A stretch of DNA of 64,000 nt from Symbiodinium kawagutii. Taxonomy: Eukaryota > Sar > Dinophyceae > Suessiales > Symbiodiniaceae. The position numbers were made by a program, and so were the translations under genes. Of the stretch, positions 34,553-46,011 are shown in pieces. Within the stretch, counting starts at the first letter, position 1. The number at the start of each line of letters is the position of its first letter. Below the pieces are notes generated by a model that was not told where the DNA came from, made no database searches, and saw nothing but the letters and a program-made list of their open reading frames with translations. Location of the stretch: assembly GCA_009767595.1 (NCBI GenBank), contig VSDK01011273.1, positions 16,084 to 80,083 of the forward strand, given 5' to 3'.

Positions 34553-37500
34553 GTGCGGATGGCATTTGATGTTCCAGAAGACTAAGACTCAAAAGGAGAA
34601 ACTCTTCACATACAGCCGACCAGTAGATTTCATCCACCAGTTCTGGAGCCACTCGTGGCATGGGAAGCACTACTGGAAGGCATGGTCTCTTTTGTTACTT
34701 GCCATGCAAGTTGGTGATCTAGTCCCAACCATGGGAAAGATCCTGGCATTTGGCCGGCCAGCTTGTTGATCTTGATGTGGGCCATCTTGAAGGGCATCAA
34801 GTTGGTGCTCCGGGTTGAAAAGTTCTCGGAAAATGATTCTAGATTCCATGACATATTTTTTGAATAAATGCAGTATGCTCGATGCAATGCAGTGGTATTT
34901 TGCTGCAGGTGTTTTTGGGTCCTCAACTATAAGCTGTTTCGTTCTTCGAAAAGCTCTTGATCAAGACCATCAACCATTTGTAGGTCCTGAATATAAACTG
35001 TTTGTAGGTCCTTGTTTATTCACCCGTTTGACCCATGCTACACCCAGGTTCTACCAAAATGCCTTGCCGGCCTTTTGCCTCGGTACAACGGCAGCAGCTC
35101 TAATGGCCTTGCTATTCTTCCTCGAGCTACTACCAGGATGGATCAAGACCTCAAATTATGCTCCTCCAGAACCTCATGTGCCCTGGTGAAGACTTGACAT
35201 TTGAGGAAACACCAGGAGTTTCTTCGATTTTCCAAGTTTCAATTTCGCAACTTACCCAAAGCTCTCACAATCCAAATGAAGGGGGTGGTTGAGCACGTGA
35301 CGGTTTCCACTATCTAGATTTGGCATGATTTGGCATGGGACACCAAAAAATAGCCAACAGGTACCAGCAAAGCAACTCCGAAATCAGTAGTTTTAAAGCT
35401 GCTCAGTGGGGAAGTTGGTGCGATGAAGTGCGATGGCCATTCTTGGACACCAGATATCCTGATGCCAAGTGCTGCATGCAAAGCTGCACTGCTTGCACTG
35501 GATTCACTGCACGCACTGCATGTACTGCGTTTGCTAGATTTGCGGGATGTAATGCATGCACTTAATTTTCTATATGTTTCCGTGGAATTATATGATCGGC
35601 TTCATCCTGTTCCGTCACAATGCAATGGTGTGGAGAACCCGTGGGAACCCCCCAGAATCATCCCAAATCAATTTGTTTTCAGAATAAAGCAACAACATCA
35701 GTCCCATTTTGGGCCACCTCAGGCTCATAGGCTGTTTTCAAAACATCTATGGAGACTCACATGGTATATGAGGTATCATGAGGTATCGATAACCCCTAGA
35801 CAATATATCGCATGCTGTAAGTCCAAGTGCAATGTTTGCTCTTCATTCTGCATCCAGATGGCGGTTTGAATCATTCACTTTGTTTTTTTCCCCACCTGTC
35901 AGGTGAGGGTTGTTAGACTTCATCAGAGCATTTTCCTCTCCTTCTCCTTTCTCCTTCTCCCAGACCTCAACCCACAGCCGGACCCCAACAGCAAGCAGGC
36001 CTCATCTGCAGGCTTCCGGCCAGAAACAATGTCAGAATATTTGCCAAATAGAATGCCGGAACATATGCCAGATAAGATGCTGCCAGAAAATATGCCAGAT
36101 AGAATGCCAAGGTAAATGGCATGGTGGGGATTGCTGGAAGCAAAGTATTTTGTTCTTTTTCAGTTGGTTCCAGCACCCCTCAGAAGCATTTTTGATAAAA
36201 ATGATGTGTTCGTGTGATACGAACTATGGTGCAATTTCAGTTGGTTCCAGTAGCCCTCATTATTTTGCAGCCATATTCACCATGTCTTTGCAACATGTGA
36301 TACCACATGTGCTACCAAATTTACTGTTCCGGTTGGTCACCACGGTCAGTCCGGTCCCTGTAGGCATATGGCAGCTGGGCGTTGCACACTGGCGCGCTGA
36401 CATACCTTTTGACCATCCTCCTGTGGAGGCGGCAGCCGGGAAGGTCGGTCCCGTTGTGGTTTCCTTGGGACCGAGTCATGGTGCAGTTTCTGATCAAAAC
36501 AGGTGGAGTGAATGCAGTCATTGCGAAGAGAATTCCCATGATGATTAATTATTAAATGTTCCGTTTGGGATAGCGATGATTGGGCTAGCCCCCAATGTTT
36601 TTTTCTAAACTGAGGTTGGATAGCCAAACACAGCTTGACTCCAGCCGCATCCAATAGTAACTGGGGTTATCTCTGCTGGCATGCTCGATTCTTTCCGGAA
36701 ATATTTGGACACTTGCAACAGGCACAGGACAGTCTTATACGATCCTACCTTATGCCAATTACATCCAATTGCAATATCCTACTCTAAATCAATTAGTATC
36801 TCCTACTCGTACCTTTTAGAAGCATCCCTATACATCCCTATGCCACGTGAATGGATACATGACAACCCATCATAGGAACCATGCCGGGTCGCCAAGGTCC
36901 AGAAGCGAAGTTTTTGTCGACCTTTTTTGCATTCACCAGGCTGGGGCGGCAGGTGACGCTGGGGCACTCTGGCTGTTGAAGGAAGATGGGTTCAGCTGGT
37001 GGTAATGAGCAATGATGAGAAATGGTATCGAGTATGTGCTGAGTATATTATTCTCAAATTGCTGAGTTTTTTGTGAATGATCATTAATATTCATCCTTAT
37101 TACAGTATTTATTATTCCATTAAACATGTATTTTCATGTGCGGGTCAATTATCATGGTGAGGAAGACAATGGTCGACCCCATCAACGCAGCCAGGCTGAC
37201 CCAAAGCTGAAATCCGAAGGCATCCTGAACCTGGGAGCAATTCTGAAGATGTCCAGGTCCCTTGTGGTCGTTTGGGATGAGACCTACCTGAAGTGCCTGG
37301 GTCAACATCCAGATTTGTACCACCAAAACGGGATGAGACCAAAGACATGAGCTTAATCCATCTAGCTGGTCACTCGTCTCCCTTTCTGGATAATTCAGCC
37401 GCACTCATTTGTGCACTCTCTTTGTGCCTCTAGGAGTCCAGGATCCTCTTAGTCTGGACCTAGCACCATCTACAAGTCTCTTTCAAGTGCTAACATCTGA

Positions 37501-38736
37501 CCACAAGCAACACTACACAGCATCTTCCAAGGAGACTATGGTGTGTTTTCGAGTTGGCCGCCTTCTTGAAGAGTCACCAAACTGACCTCAACAGTGAGCT
37601 GGTGATCAAACCTAATGTCCTCGGGCCGGCGGCCTTTTGGAACTTTGTGGTTGTCATGATCACAATGAGTTCTGACCTCTTCTGGGCTGGTTTCAGCAGC
37701 TTTATTCGCTTTGTGCTGGTCTTTTTCGCAGCCTTCCCGATTATGTGGACAGTACTTGCATGGCGCAGGAGCCTCATGACCGTGCAAGCCCAGATTTCGG
37801 AATTTTCGGTGAGGAATACCATGTGTTACTGTTGCAGCCAGAACCACGTGGATGCCAAAGGCAACCGCATCTGGTCGGTGGGCTTTAGCACATTCTTTTT
37901 CGACGGGTTTGGTATGGTTGGTTGACTGACTAATGCATCATTTTTTAAAACTTAAGACAATACCCCTTACTTAGTCATTTTTCCTGTTTTAACATTGTTT
38001 AATGTTAACTCCAGATAACAACCAGCAACCATATCAGGGATGAAAAAGATCCCTATGAGGGTTGAAACCACATAACGGGCATTCAACCATTTGTTTTTTC
38101 AAACTTACAATAATAATCATAATTATAATAGTAGTAATGAGAATACAGATAACAATAATAGTAATAATATCAAGAAATTGGATGAAACTTTGAAACTCCT
38201 CTGCTACCAGGCATTGTTTGCGATCGAGAGGTCATCGATGCCACCATTTGCAAATGGTTCGGATCCCTCGAAGAGTTTGATTCCGTGGCACCTCGGCGCG
38301 CGTTGAGCAGGGCTCCACCATGGCTCCACCTGTCATGGCACCCGTTCAGTGTTTTCCTTTGGGGAACACAGTGAGCAGTATGTGTATAGTGTATACACAA
38401 TTCTAGTAAATGTTTATAATAAGCATTTGTGTACTCGTATACACATCATTCTAGTATATGCTTCTTTGAGTGCTCATTCTGGGCATAGGCTTCAACTGGC
38501 TTGAACCCTCTCTAGATATGTATGTATGTATGCATGCATGTATGTATACAGTGTGTATATATATATACATGTACACATTTGTATGTATGTATCTATGCAT
38601 AGATGTAATGTAATGCAACGTAATGCAAAAACGGAAAAAGATGGGGCTGTTCAAAATAAGCCGTGGATCCTCCCGGGGGCAGCTGTTGTTGTTGTTGTTG
38701 TTGTTGTTGTTGTCGTTGTTGTTGTTGTTGTCGTGG

Positions 38737-38771
<35 letters not shown>

Positions 38772-38772
38772 C

Positions 38773-38822
<50 letters not shown>

Positions 38823-40157
38823 GCCGTCGTCGTCGTCGTCGACGTCGTCGTCGTCGTCGTTCTTGCTGCTCTTGCTGCTCTTGCTGTTGTTGTACTTAGA
38901 TATCTAGGTAGTCAGTTGATTTAGTTAGTGAGATAGTTGGTTGTCTAGTCAGTGAAGTAGTTACATACTTAGTTAGTTAGTCAGTTAGTTAGTTTAGTTA
39001 GTCCGTTCGTTAGTTAGTCAGTTAGTTGGATTAGTTTTATTTCGTTTAGCTTGATTAATTTAGTTTAGTTTCGTTTAGCTTAGTTTAGTTTCCTTTAGTT
39101 TAGTCTAGGTTAGTTTCGTTTTGCTTGGTTTAGTCTAGCTTAGTTAATTGGTTGATTAATTAGTTACTCGCACCCTACCATGAAACACTACAGGCCACTA
39201 TTGATATTAACCATAATTTACCAGCTTTCACCATCATAGTTGTTGTCCCGGCAGCGGAGCCAAGGTGCGAAATGATGTGGAGGCAGAAGTGCGGAAGCAA
39301 CTGTCGGTGTCTCCATTTGGCTATTGGTGGCTCTTCTTTGCCCAGGGGGCCGGGTACCAAAAATTTGATTGCCAACAAGATGTGCGATGGCGTTTAAATG
39401 GATGATATAACTACCATCATTAGAATCGTAATAAAGCAAAAGTGCTCGGTCAGCTTATGGGAAGATGAAACAGATACTTTCGGGGCAATCAATTCTCCTT
39501 TGAAAGGTTGGGTACAATCCAATTAGTTCTCACAGGGCATGTGATGTTTAATCTCATTTGTGGGTACCCGCTGGCATTCTGATGTTTTTGTTATTTTTGA
39601 AGCGTTGCGCTGCTGTGTGTGGCATCGGTGTGGTATGCTTGGTGGGATCCCTTGCAGAAAGGGAAGGTTTTCCCATAAAGATCTCACTGGAAACGCTCAC
39701 ATGCTGGGATGGTTGCGGGGCCATGGGTTACCCAGCGGCACTTCAATGGAGTTGCCTCAGTTGCCTCAGGTGGGTCTTGAATGCAGTAGCTCCCATTCTC
39801 TGGGGGCAAGGATTTGACAAGGCAGCTGCAATTCTGCGGCACGGTGAAACTGACTGGGGTCTTGCTATATTGCTCTCCGGATTTTCATGGCACATGCTGG
39901 TGGCACCTTTCAATTTTGGCATGTTGGAATTGCTGTCAAGACAGTTCGAAAGAAGGTTTGGAGTTACCTGGGGCTTCTGCAGCACTGCTCTCTTGTTGAC
40001 TTGCCAGTGTTTCATTTATTTGTGCTGTCATTTTTGCTATTATACTTGCTTCGAATACTTGAAACCACCATTGCTCGCCGTCGTCGTGTTCTCGGCTGTA
40101 GCATGTTTGATGTTTCTCCTCGTCTATCCTTGCGAATCTTGCAAGAAGCGTGTATAG
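34553..40157 (+). CDS. Polytopic membrane protein with TIR-like signature, 9 exons
   Basis: Exons: about 34553-34705, 35048-35177, 36364-36443, 36897-36939, 37195-37292, 37532-37866, 38211-38287, 39265-39326, 39770-40157 (stop 40155-40157). All eight junctions keep phase; every acceptor is AG|G; donors are four GT and four GC. About 454 residues result. In order: FWSHSWHGKHYW; two membrane segments (ending ...ALMALLFFLELLPGW); a third (...LTYLLTILLWRRQPG); VFVDLFCIHQ; a helix (GILNLGAILKM); SLVVVWDETYLK; RLWCVFELAAF; two membrane segments; CYCCSQNHVD; CDREVI...KWFGSLEEF; then three or four membrane segments. The middle block matches TIR strands B to E, including W-x-x-x-E (WCVFE), where NADase TIRs keep their catalytic Glu. 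I recall similar unnamed dinoflagellate proteins. The first exon's start and upstream exons are uncertain. Confidence 0.78.
38683..38891 (+). repeat. (TTG)n to (TCG)n microsatellite in intron 7 of the membrane-protein gene
   Basis: A roughly 200-bp TTG array with rare TCG/TGG variants, changing to TCG-rich at 38822-38860 and then CTTGCTGC units. It lies within intron 38288-39264. The poly-Val/Leu/Cys frames across it are not genes. Confidence 0.9.
38910..39165 (+). repeat. TTAG/TTTAG-rich degenerate tract
   Basis: Irregular TTAGT, GTTTAGT and GCTTAGTT units filling the second half of the same intron. It is one-strand biased and noncoding. Confidence 0.75.
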
Positions 40158-40879
40158 ATATGTACAGGTAACCAGTGACACGGTCCTGGTTTCAGACAGC
40201 CACCGGCGAAGCCACATGGTTGTCTCCACCCGCAGAGGGACCTTGCTTGAACATGGCTCTTCTATCACTTGTAGTTCTGTTTGCTGCTTTCACAGCTGAC
40301 AAGAAATTTCGGCAACAGAGTTTGATTGTGTTGTCAGATTTGACTCATAATTCTCAAAACATATCGAACGCCAATCCTAGCCTTCGCCAGTATAGCTGTC
40401 CACAACTTGTAAATGCTAAAGTGCGGAAGATCGATCATAAAAGCCTGTTGCCAGAAGGTTTTCGAGATGTTTTTTAGAGCCTTTAGTGCCACTCTCAAAG
40501 AGCTGCATGTTGTAGCGCAAACGACCCTGGTCGAGCCTCCCAGGAACCAGGTCCAGGTGGAACATCCTGGGAGACACCAAGGAAAGGATCGGGAAAGGAT
40601 CTGTGGGTCCTATCCCCAGGTCCTTCTAGCAATGCGAAAAGACACGATGGATAGCTGCTGCAGTTCATCGTAGTGCAGGGCATGATGCGTGGCACGCTTT
40701 GCTTGAATTGGATTTCAGGAACCCTGTCTCCTTGTTCAGGCGACCTCCAAATATTCTGCATTTTGTTGTGCAATAAGTTGATCATTCGGGCCAAGGATAG
40801 CTGTCAAGATCCATGTTTGTTGGGGTCCAGAAATGGTGTATACCGTAGACCTAAAACTGGTGTTTTCCTTCTTCATGAT

Positions 40880-41120
40880 GGCAATTATTGGATGGTTAGT
40901 AGATGGTTAGTAGGTACCATGGCCATGGACACCGCGCTGGGCGGTCACTCTATTCAGCGGTACCATTCCAAGTAGGAACCATTCCAATTTGAAGTGCTCC
41001 CCCGGAATTCTCGAGCTGGAATAGTTCCTAACATTCACTAGTTGGACTCCCAACCATTCCAGCTACCATTCCACCAGTAACTACAGTCTACCATTCCAAC
41101 TAGTAACCATTCCACTGGAA
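40880..41120 (+). repeat. ATGGTTAG tract followed by ACCATTCC tract
   Basis: GATGGTTAGTA units at about 40880-40915 are followed by repeated ACCATTCCA units at 40964-41112. The two halves are partly complementary. They precede a candidate exon at 41196. Confidence 0.6.
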
Positions 41121-41195
41121 TTCTCCTGGTTTCTGTTTGAGTCCTAGGAATTCTCACCTCCCAACCGTGCTGCCTGGTGCTGCTCCCCACGCCAG

Positions 41196-41242
41196 CAATC
41201 GCTCGACGAGATTCTAGCAGCCTACAGTCGTTTCCCAGACCG
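41196..41242 (+). CDS. Candidate short exon (QSLDEILAAYSRFPDR)
   Basis: CGCCAG|C acceptor and GT donor (GACCG|GTGCCT) enclose a GC-rich, helix-like segment. Flanked upstream by ACCATTCC repeats and downstream by ATGGTTGATT repeats. Probably part of a plus-strand gene after the membrane-protein gene; its other exons are uncertain. Confidence 0.42.
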
Positions 41243-41269
41243 GTGCCTTGGCGAGAAGGCAACAGATGG

Positions 41270-42030
41270 CAACTGATGGCGATTAATGATAAATGGTACG
41301 ATGGTTAATGGTTGATTAGTGGTTGATTAGTGGTTGATTAATTGTTGATTGATGGTTGATGAATGGTTGATGAATGGTTGATAATGGTAGCAATGCTACT
41401 GCTTATGGTTGATTACTGGTAATGCTACAAAACAACCAGGATTAATGCTACTACTCCTGGTTGGTAGGTGATAATGATGGTAATCATATCCAGCACTGGC
41501 ACGAATCATTATGTTTATCAGAGCAATACTGATGATCACTTGTTACACCACACTATTCAATGGTACTCATGGTTGATTATCGACTATATAATGGTAATAG
41601 CTACGCGAAAACATAAGCAGATTATCAACTCATGGTGCTAATGGTTCAAGATAATGGTTGATAGTACTGGTTGATCAAGATGCCCACTAATGGTGAGAAA
41701 ATGGCAAGCAGGCTTCCTACCGTGGCTGGATATCAACGGTATTGGTAGCAGTAATGGTTGATTAATGATCTCATGGTGAAGATAGTGAGTGAATAAATCG
41801 GCAAACATCCAAGCACCAACCATTAGCCTATCAGATTGGCGGTAACAGGAAAGAACCTGGTGAATAAACTGGTGCAGGTATGGAAAAAGTGAGTAAACAT
41901 GGCAACGGGAAAAAAAGGTGAACAACAGTAACAGTAACGTGGCAACAGATGGCCATGATAACAGGAAAGAAACTGGTGACGAAAGTGGTGAATAAACTGG
42001 TGCACTAATCATTGGTAGTGGTTGATAATG
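41270..42030 (+). repeat. ATGGTTGAT degenerate repeat tract
   Basis: Dozens of irregular ATGGTTGAT/TGGTTGATTA units over about 750 bases, strongly biased to this orientation. No coding sequence. Confidence 0.7.
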
Positions 42031-42359
42031 GTTGACAAGTGACCAAACATTTTGAAAGTGGGAGTTTCAAACATAGATTTTTCATTTCATCCTACCTGGA
42101 GAACGTCAGTTTGATGAGGTATTGTTGGAACTGGTCGAAACAGGTTGAAATCACCACACTTGGCTGTATCTTCATGGTTGCTTTAAATAAAGATAAGGCA
42201 GTTTATTTTACTGCCTGGCATATATCGATTGAATTGATTCGATTGGGGTCCGAGAAAGAGATCAAGATGGGCAAAGCTCCACACCCCAGAACCTCACGAG
42301 GGCTACTTGCTCAAAATCTTCAGTAAGTGAGGGTCCCGTAGGGCCTTTGGTGTTCCCAC

Positions 42360-42640
42360 AGGTAGAGAGAGATAGACGAGGATACAGTAGATGCAGGTAG
42401 AGACAGAGAGGTAGATGGATAGATAGATGGGTAGCTAGCTAGCTGGATAGATAGGTAGACAGTTTGGTAGGTAGACAGGTAGACGGCTAACTGACTAAAT
42501 CCATGGATAGCAGCTGGCTAGCTAGCTAGACAGGTAGGTAGACAGATAGCAAGCAAGCAGATAGCTAGCTAGGTAGATAGCTAGATAGATGGATAGATAG
42601 ATAGGTAGGTAGATCGCTAGACCGTTCGACAGAGAGCGAG
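42360..42640 (+). repeat. GATA/TAGG-type microsatellite tract
   Basis: Mixed GATAGATA, GTAGGTAGA and CTAGCTAG units. Noncoding. Confidence 0.8.
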
Positions 42641-42870
42641 GCACAAAGACAGGCAGTCAGATGGATAGACAGAGAAGCAAAGACCCATGGATTCAGTGGA
42701 TCACTCTTTCAGTGGATCACCCTCGCTGCATCTCAGCCAGCTATTTTGGATCTTTTCTCCCCTGCCTTGTGCTGTCCTACCAGCTTAATGTATGCGTTTC
42801 ATGTAAACGTGTATATACCTCTGATGCCACCTATAATTTCACCTGGATGGGATAGGGCTGTCCGCCCAAG

Positions 42871-42923
42871 CTGTGCCGGTCAAGGCCATATTTGATCTCT
42901 GGGGAGCGCAATTGTTGGCCCTG
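42871..42923 (+). CDS. Candidate short exon
   Basis: After CCAAG|C the frame reads VPVKAIFDLWGAQLLAL up to a GT donor (CCCTG|GTGGCG). Coding-like and GC-rich in an otherwise repetitive region. No family recognised. Confidence 0.36.
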
Positions 42924-43187
42924 GTGGCGACCTGAATGCTTGAAAATGGGGAACCAGGTGGGGACCACGGAAGTGATTTGGTTAAGCTGTTTGTGGATTA
43001 TCTTGGATTTGTTGGTTGACTTTGATTTTTATATGCATGTATCTCCTTCGTGAATTGTAGCTGATGACACCTCGACAAAGAGACCATCCTTCTGTGATCC
43101 TGCTTTCACAGAAAGAATGCCAGGTCAAGTTGATAACTTGTAGAAAGCATTGTAGGTGCTGCACTTTGGCCAGTGTTCACGGTTTAC

Positions 43188-43275
43188 ATGGCCCCCAAAA
43201 TGGTTGGTTTATTAGTAAACATGATTAGTATTGGATATTCTCCGGGGGTTCCCCCGTTTCGTCTCGAAACCGCCA
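43188..43275. mobile_element. MITE-like element, copy 4
   Basis: 43195-43214 is an exact 20-base reverse complement of 2255-2274 in copy 1. The segment then runs through TTGGATATTCTCCGGGGG and ends near a perfect GTTTCG-TCT-CGAAAC hairpin at 43256-43270. Confidence 0.48.
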
Positions 43276-43576
43276 CCATGACATGTTCGGTGGATTGTCC
43301 CTCCGACTCTTTTGGGAGACTCAACTGGGCTGTTAATCTATGGCGCGCGGCTGAGGCCACACACCCACCCATCACATGGGAGCTGGGATTTGACTGACCA
43401 GGACAGGGAGCTGATGCTGAGACATGAAATCTTCGGCATCGAACGATGCCACATGTGTCGCCGAAAACAACCTGATTTGGACACGGGAACCAATCAAGTC
43501 AAGGGGGGCAAGCTGCGAAGTATGCTGAAAGAAAAGGAGGGTCCCCTTCTTTTGTCCCTAGCACCCTGATCTCTGT

Positions 43577-43700
43577 GATCATCTCAGCGGATGTCAGTGA
43601 AAAGAACAGCCCAGACAAGATTCTCATCGAAATGAATGATGCGACTGGCTCGACGAACCAGACCTTTGCCCCTAATGCCTTGTCGTTGACCTGGGAGAGA
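43577..43700 (+). CDS. Candidate exon, strand uncertain
   Basis: Plus frame DVSEKNSPDKILIEMNDATG follows a TCTCAG acceptor. The minus strand over the same bases is also open and plausible (KVWFVEPVASFISMRILSGL). Composition alone does not decide. Confidence 0.28.
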
Positions 43701-44106
43701 ATTCTACTACCTGTCACGGTTCCACTGGAAATAGGAACCCACCAATCACACGAAAGTTGTTCGGGTTCACTTCTCGTTCCCGGCCGTTCAGACTCGTTTC
43801 CCCAACCAGTCGTGGACTGTGAATCGTTGGATCAGGTGGGAAGCCGTGGGAACCATGGCTGGTCCATGTCTTGTGGCCCTTGAAGCACTTAACCATACCG
43901 TGGTCAGCCATGGCAACCATTGTATGCTTCATGACATGGAGCGAAGGATGTCGACACATTCAGAACATTGCCAAGGTCCTACCCGTTATATAATTATCAT
44001 CAAAAGAGTTGACATTCAGGCATCCCGGGTCCATGGGATCAACGCACATAGTGATGTGATGTGTGCGGTGTATTCAAACCTCTGTGCCCCTGGCATCCGT
44101 TGGTGA

Positions 44107-45925
44107 GCATCCAAGAAAGCAATCTACACTGATGTGTGGCACTTCGTTTCAACCCATATCCGTGCATGGTGATCACATAAACAATAGTCCCTCTTAATTA
44201 TTGATTGAGGGGAGCAGTTTTGTTTCTGCTCGTTCAGTCTTTTTGCTCCGTGCGATTCGATAGAATCGTTGCCATGGCAGGTTCTTTCCTGAGGACTTCT
44301 GTCGAATGATTCGAGCGGACGGTCCGTACCCGCATCACACTAAGAGATTGGTTAAGTGGTGTGAATCTTGCAGGGAGAAAATGATTTCTTACTACCATCA
44401 ATCTCACACAGAGATACAGTGTGATGTGCAGTAGGAGTGTGATTCTGTCGGGCAGCCTTTGGGTCACCGTGTCCCAGGTTTCCCAACATCGGTTTATCCA
44501 TGGCTCCTGCCAAACTCTTCGTAGAGGTCCTGAAAAGGACAGCCCCAAGCGCCTAAGCTTGGTGGCCTCTGCCAGGATCTACAGGGATCGATGTTTGTAG
44601 ATGGAAGCACGGAAGGCATATCGTTTTGAACTGGTAGAAGTCGAAGCTGACTTCGATCATTTGCCATGCTAGCTGGAAGATGATCGAAGATGGTAGAGAA
44701 CCTCAAGAGGTTGCCATGTTCAAAGTAGCCTGAAACCAGAGTTTCAATTTGACCCATCCGTGGAGTCCACTTTTGGACTGGCAGCATGCTGTAGTTATAC
44801 TCTCCAATGGTGTTCCCAGGGCCAAGGGAGTATACTGCTCCACCCTTAGTGTTTGAGTCCGCAGTTTTCGGAAAGATCCGTGGATATTGTTCGTATCATT
44901 TTGTATCCCTAGCCTTCAGACCCCCCTTGGAGGAACAACAAGATCGTGCTGGAACAGAATTTCAATGATCAAGGCCAAGCTGAGACAAGCCCGACCTGTG
45001 AGCAAGACACCTTAGGAGCACATTGAGAGATCGAAAGCTCCAAGAGAATGTCTCAGTGCCCGCTTGTATTCCTCAATGTGAGGTGTTTATATCATAATGG
45101 TATCGGTGTATGACCCGAGTCACTTACGCGCTGTACTACTTTGCAAGCAGGCAGTCGCTGCAAGTAGTGGTAGTGGATCAGAGTGGACCTGACAGTGGCC
45201 CATGCATTTGTCAAAATCAGTCTTTTCCCTATGGTTTGCTACTTTCCAGAAAGCTAGAAATTCAGAAATTTGAAGCTGGATCTTGAGAAAGCTGCATCCA
45301 TGATTTAGCATCACTGGCTTGAGGAGCGATATGCATGGCATCAAATTTTAAATCGAATTGGAATTCTCAGCAATCCAATGCCGAAACAGCTGCAAGAGTA
45401 GTGGTGGCATCCCATCTCCTCCCCTGGAGGCGCTATGTGGTTGGTGATCATGCGCCATGCAGAGGAGTTGAACATCCAGATTGACCAGCATGCAGAGGCG
45501 ATTTGGCAGCTGACTTGGTGGCCGATATAGGCGTTTGCCCCATGGCAAGTTTGACGCCATGTAATTTGAGAATCTGAGCGAGAATTCATAGCTTCCAAGA
45601 AACACAGACACTCTACAGTGTTTTACATCATTAATACTCGTCAAACAATGGTTTACAATGGTTGAGAGTGTTGAATAGATAATAATGATTGATAGTGGCT
45701 AATTGATGGTCCAAGCTTGCACTAGCCAAAGCAGTTAGACCATGAGAAAATGATTCACATTCAGCAAATCTGTAGACCAAAAGAATGCCATGTAGAAACC
45801 GCAACTCAGAAACCCAAGAAAGATGTAGATGAAGATATATATGTTCAGCTTCCTGCTCAGCATCTCTCTGAACTGCCTGGACATATCTTCACCCGTTTCG
45901 TGGACTGGCGTTACTCCCCGTTGAG
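44107..45925. other. No confident gene
   Basis: A minus frame at 44494-44787 (...GQIETLVSGYFEHGNLLRFS...) is open for 97 codons and moderately protein-like but has no convincing borders. Otherwise featureless. Confidence 0.3.
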
Positions 45926-46011
45926 GTTTTCCTCAACATGTTGGATTACGCACCTGGCGACCTTGAACGTGAACCTTGTGACGAGACATGGCTCCTCGAC
46001 ACCACACGTTG
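45926..46011 (+). CDS. Candidate exon, acidic
   Basis: TTGAG|G acceptor and GT donor (GTTG|GTACTG) enclose 28 codons reading VFLNMLDYAPGDLEREPCDE then TWLLDTTR. The composition is clearly protein-like, while the longer ATG-started frame over the same bases is not. No family recognised. Confidence 0.5.

Noticed and set aside
38526..38924. Long plus frames of poly-Val, poly-Leu and poly-Cys
   Set aside because: They are three readings of the TTG/TCG microsatellite and lie within a predicted intron.
40175..40250. WW-domain-like phrase (TGEATWLSPP)
   Set aside because: Only the C-terminal half of a WW pattern, in a segment where three frames are open and no upstream half was found.
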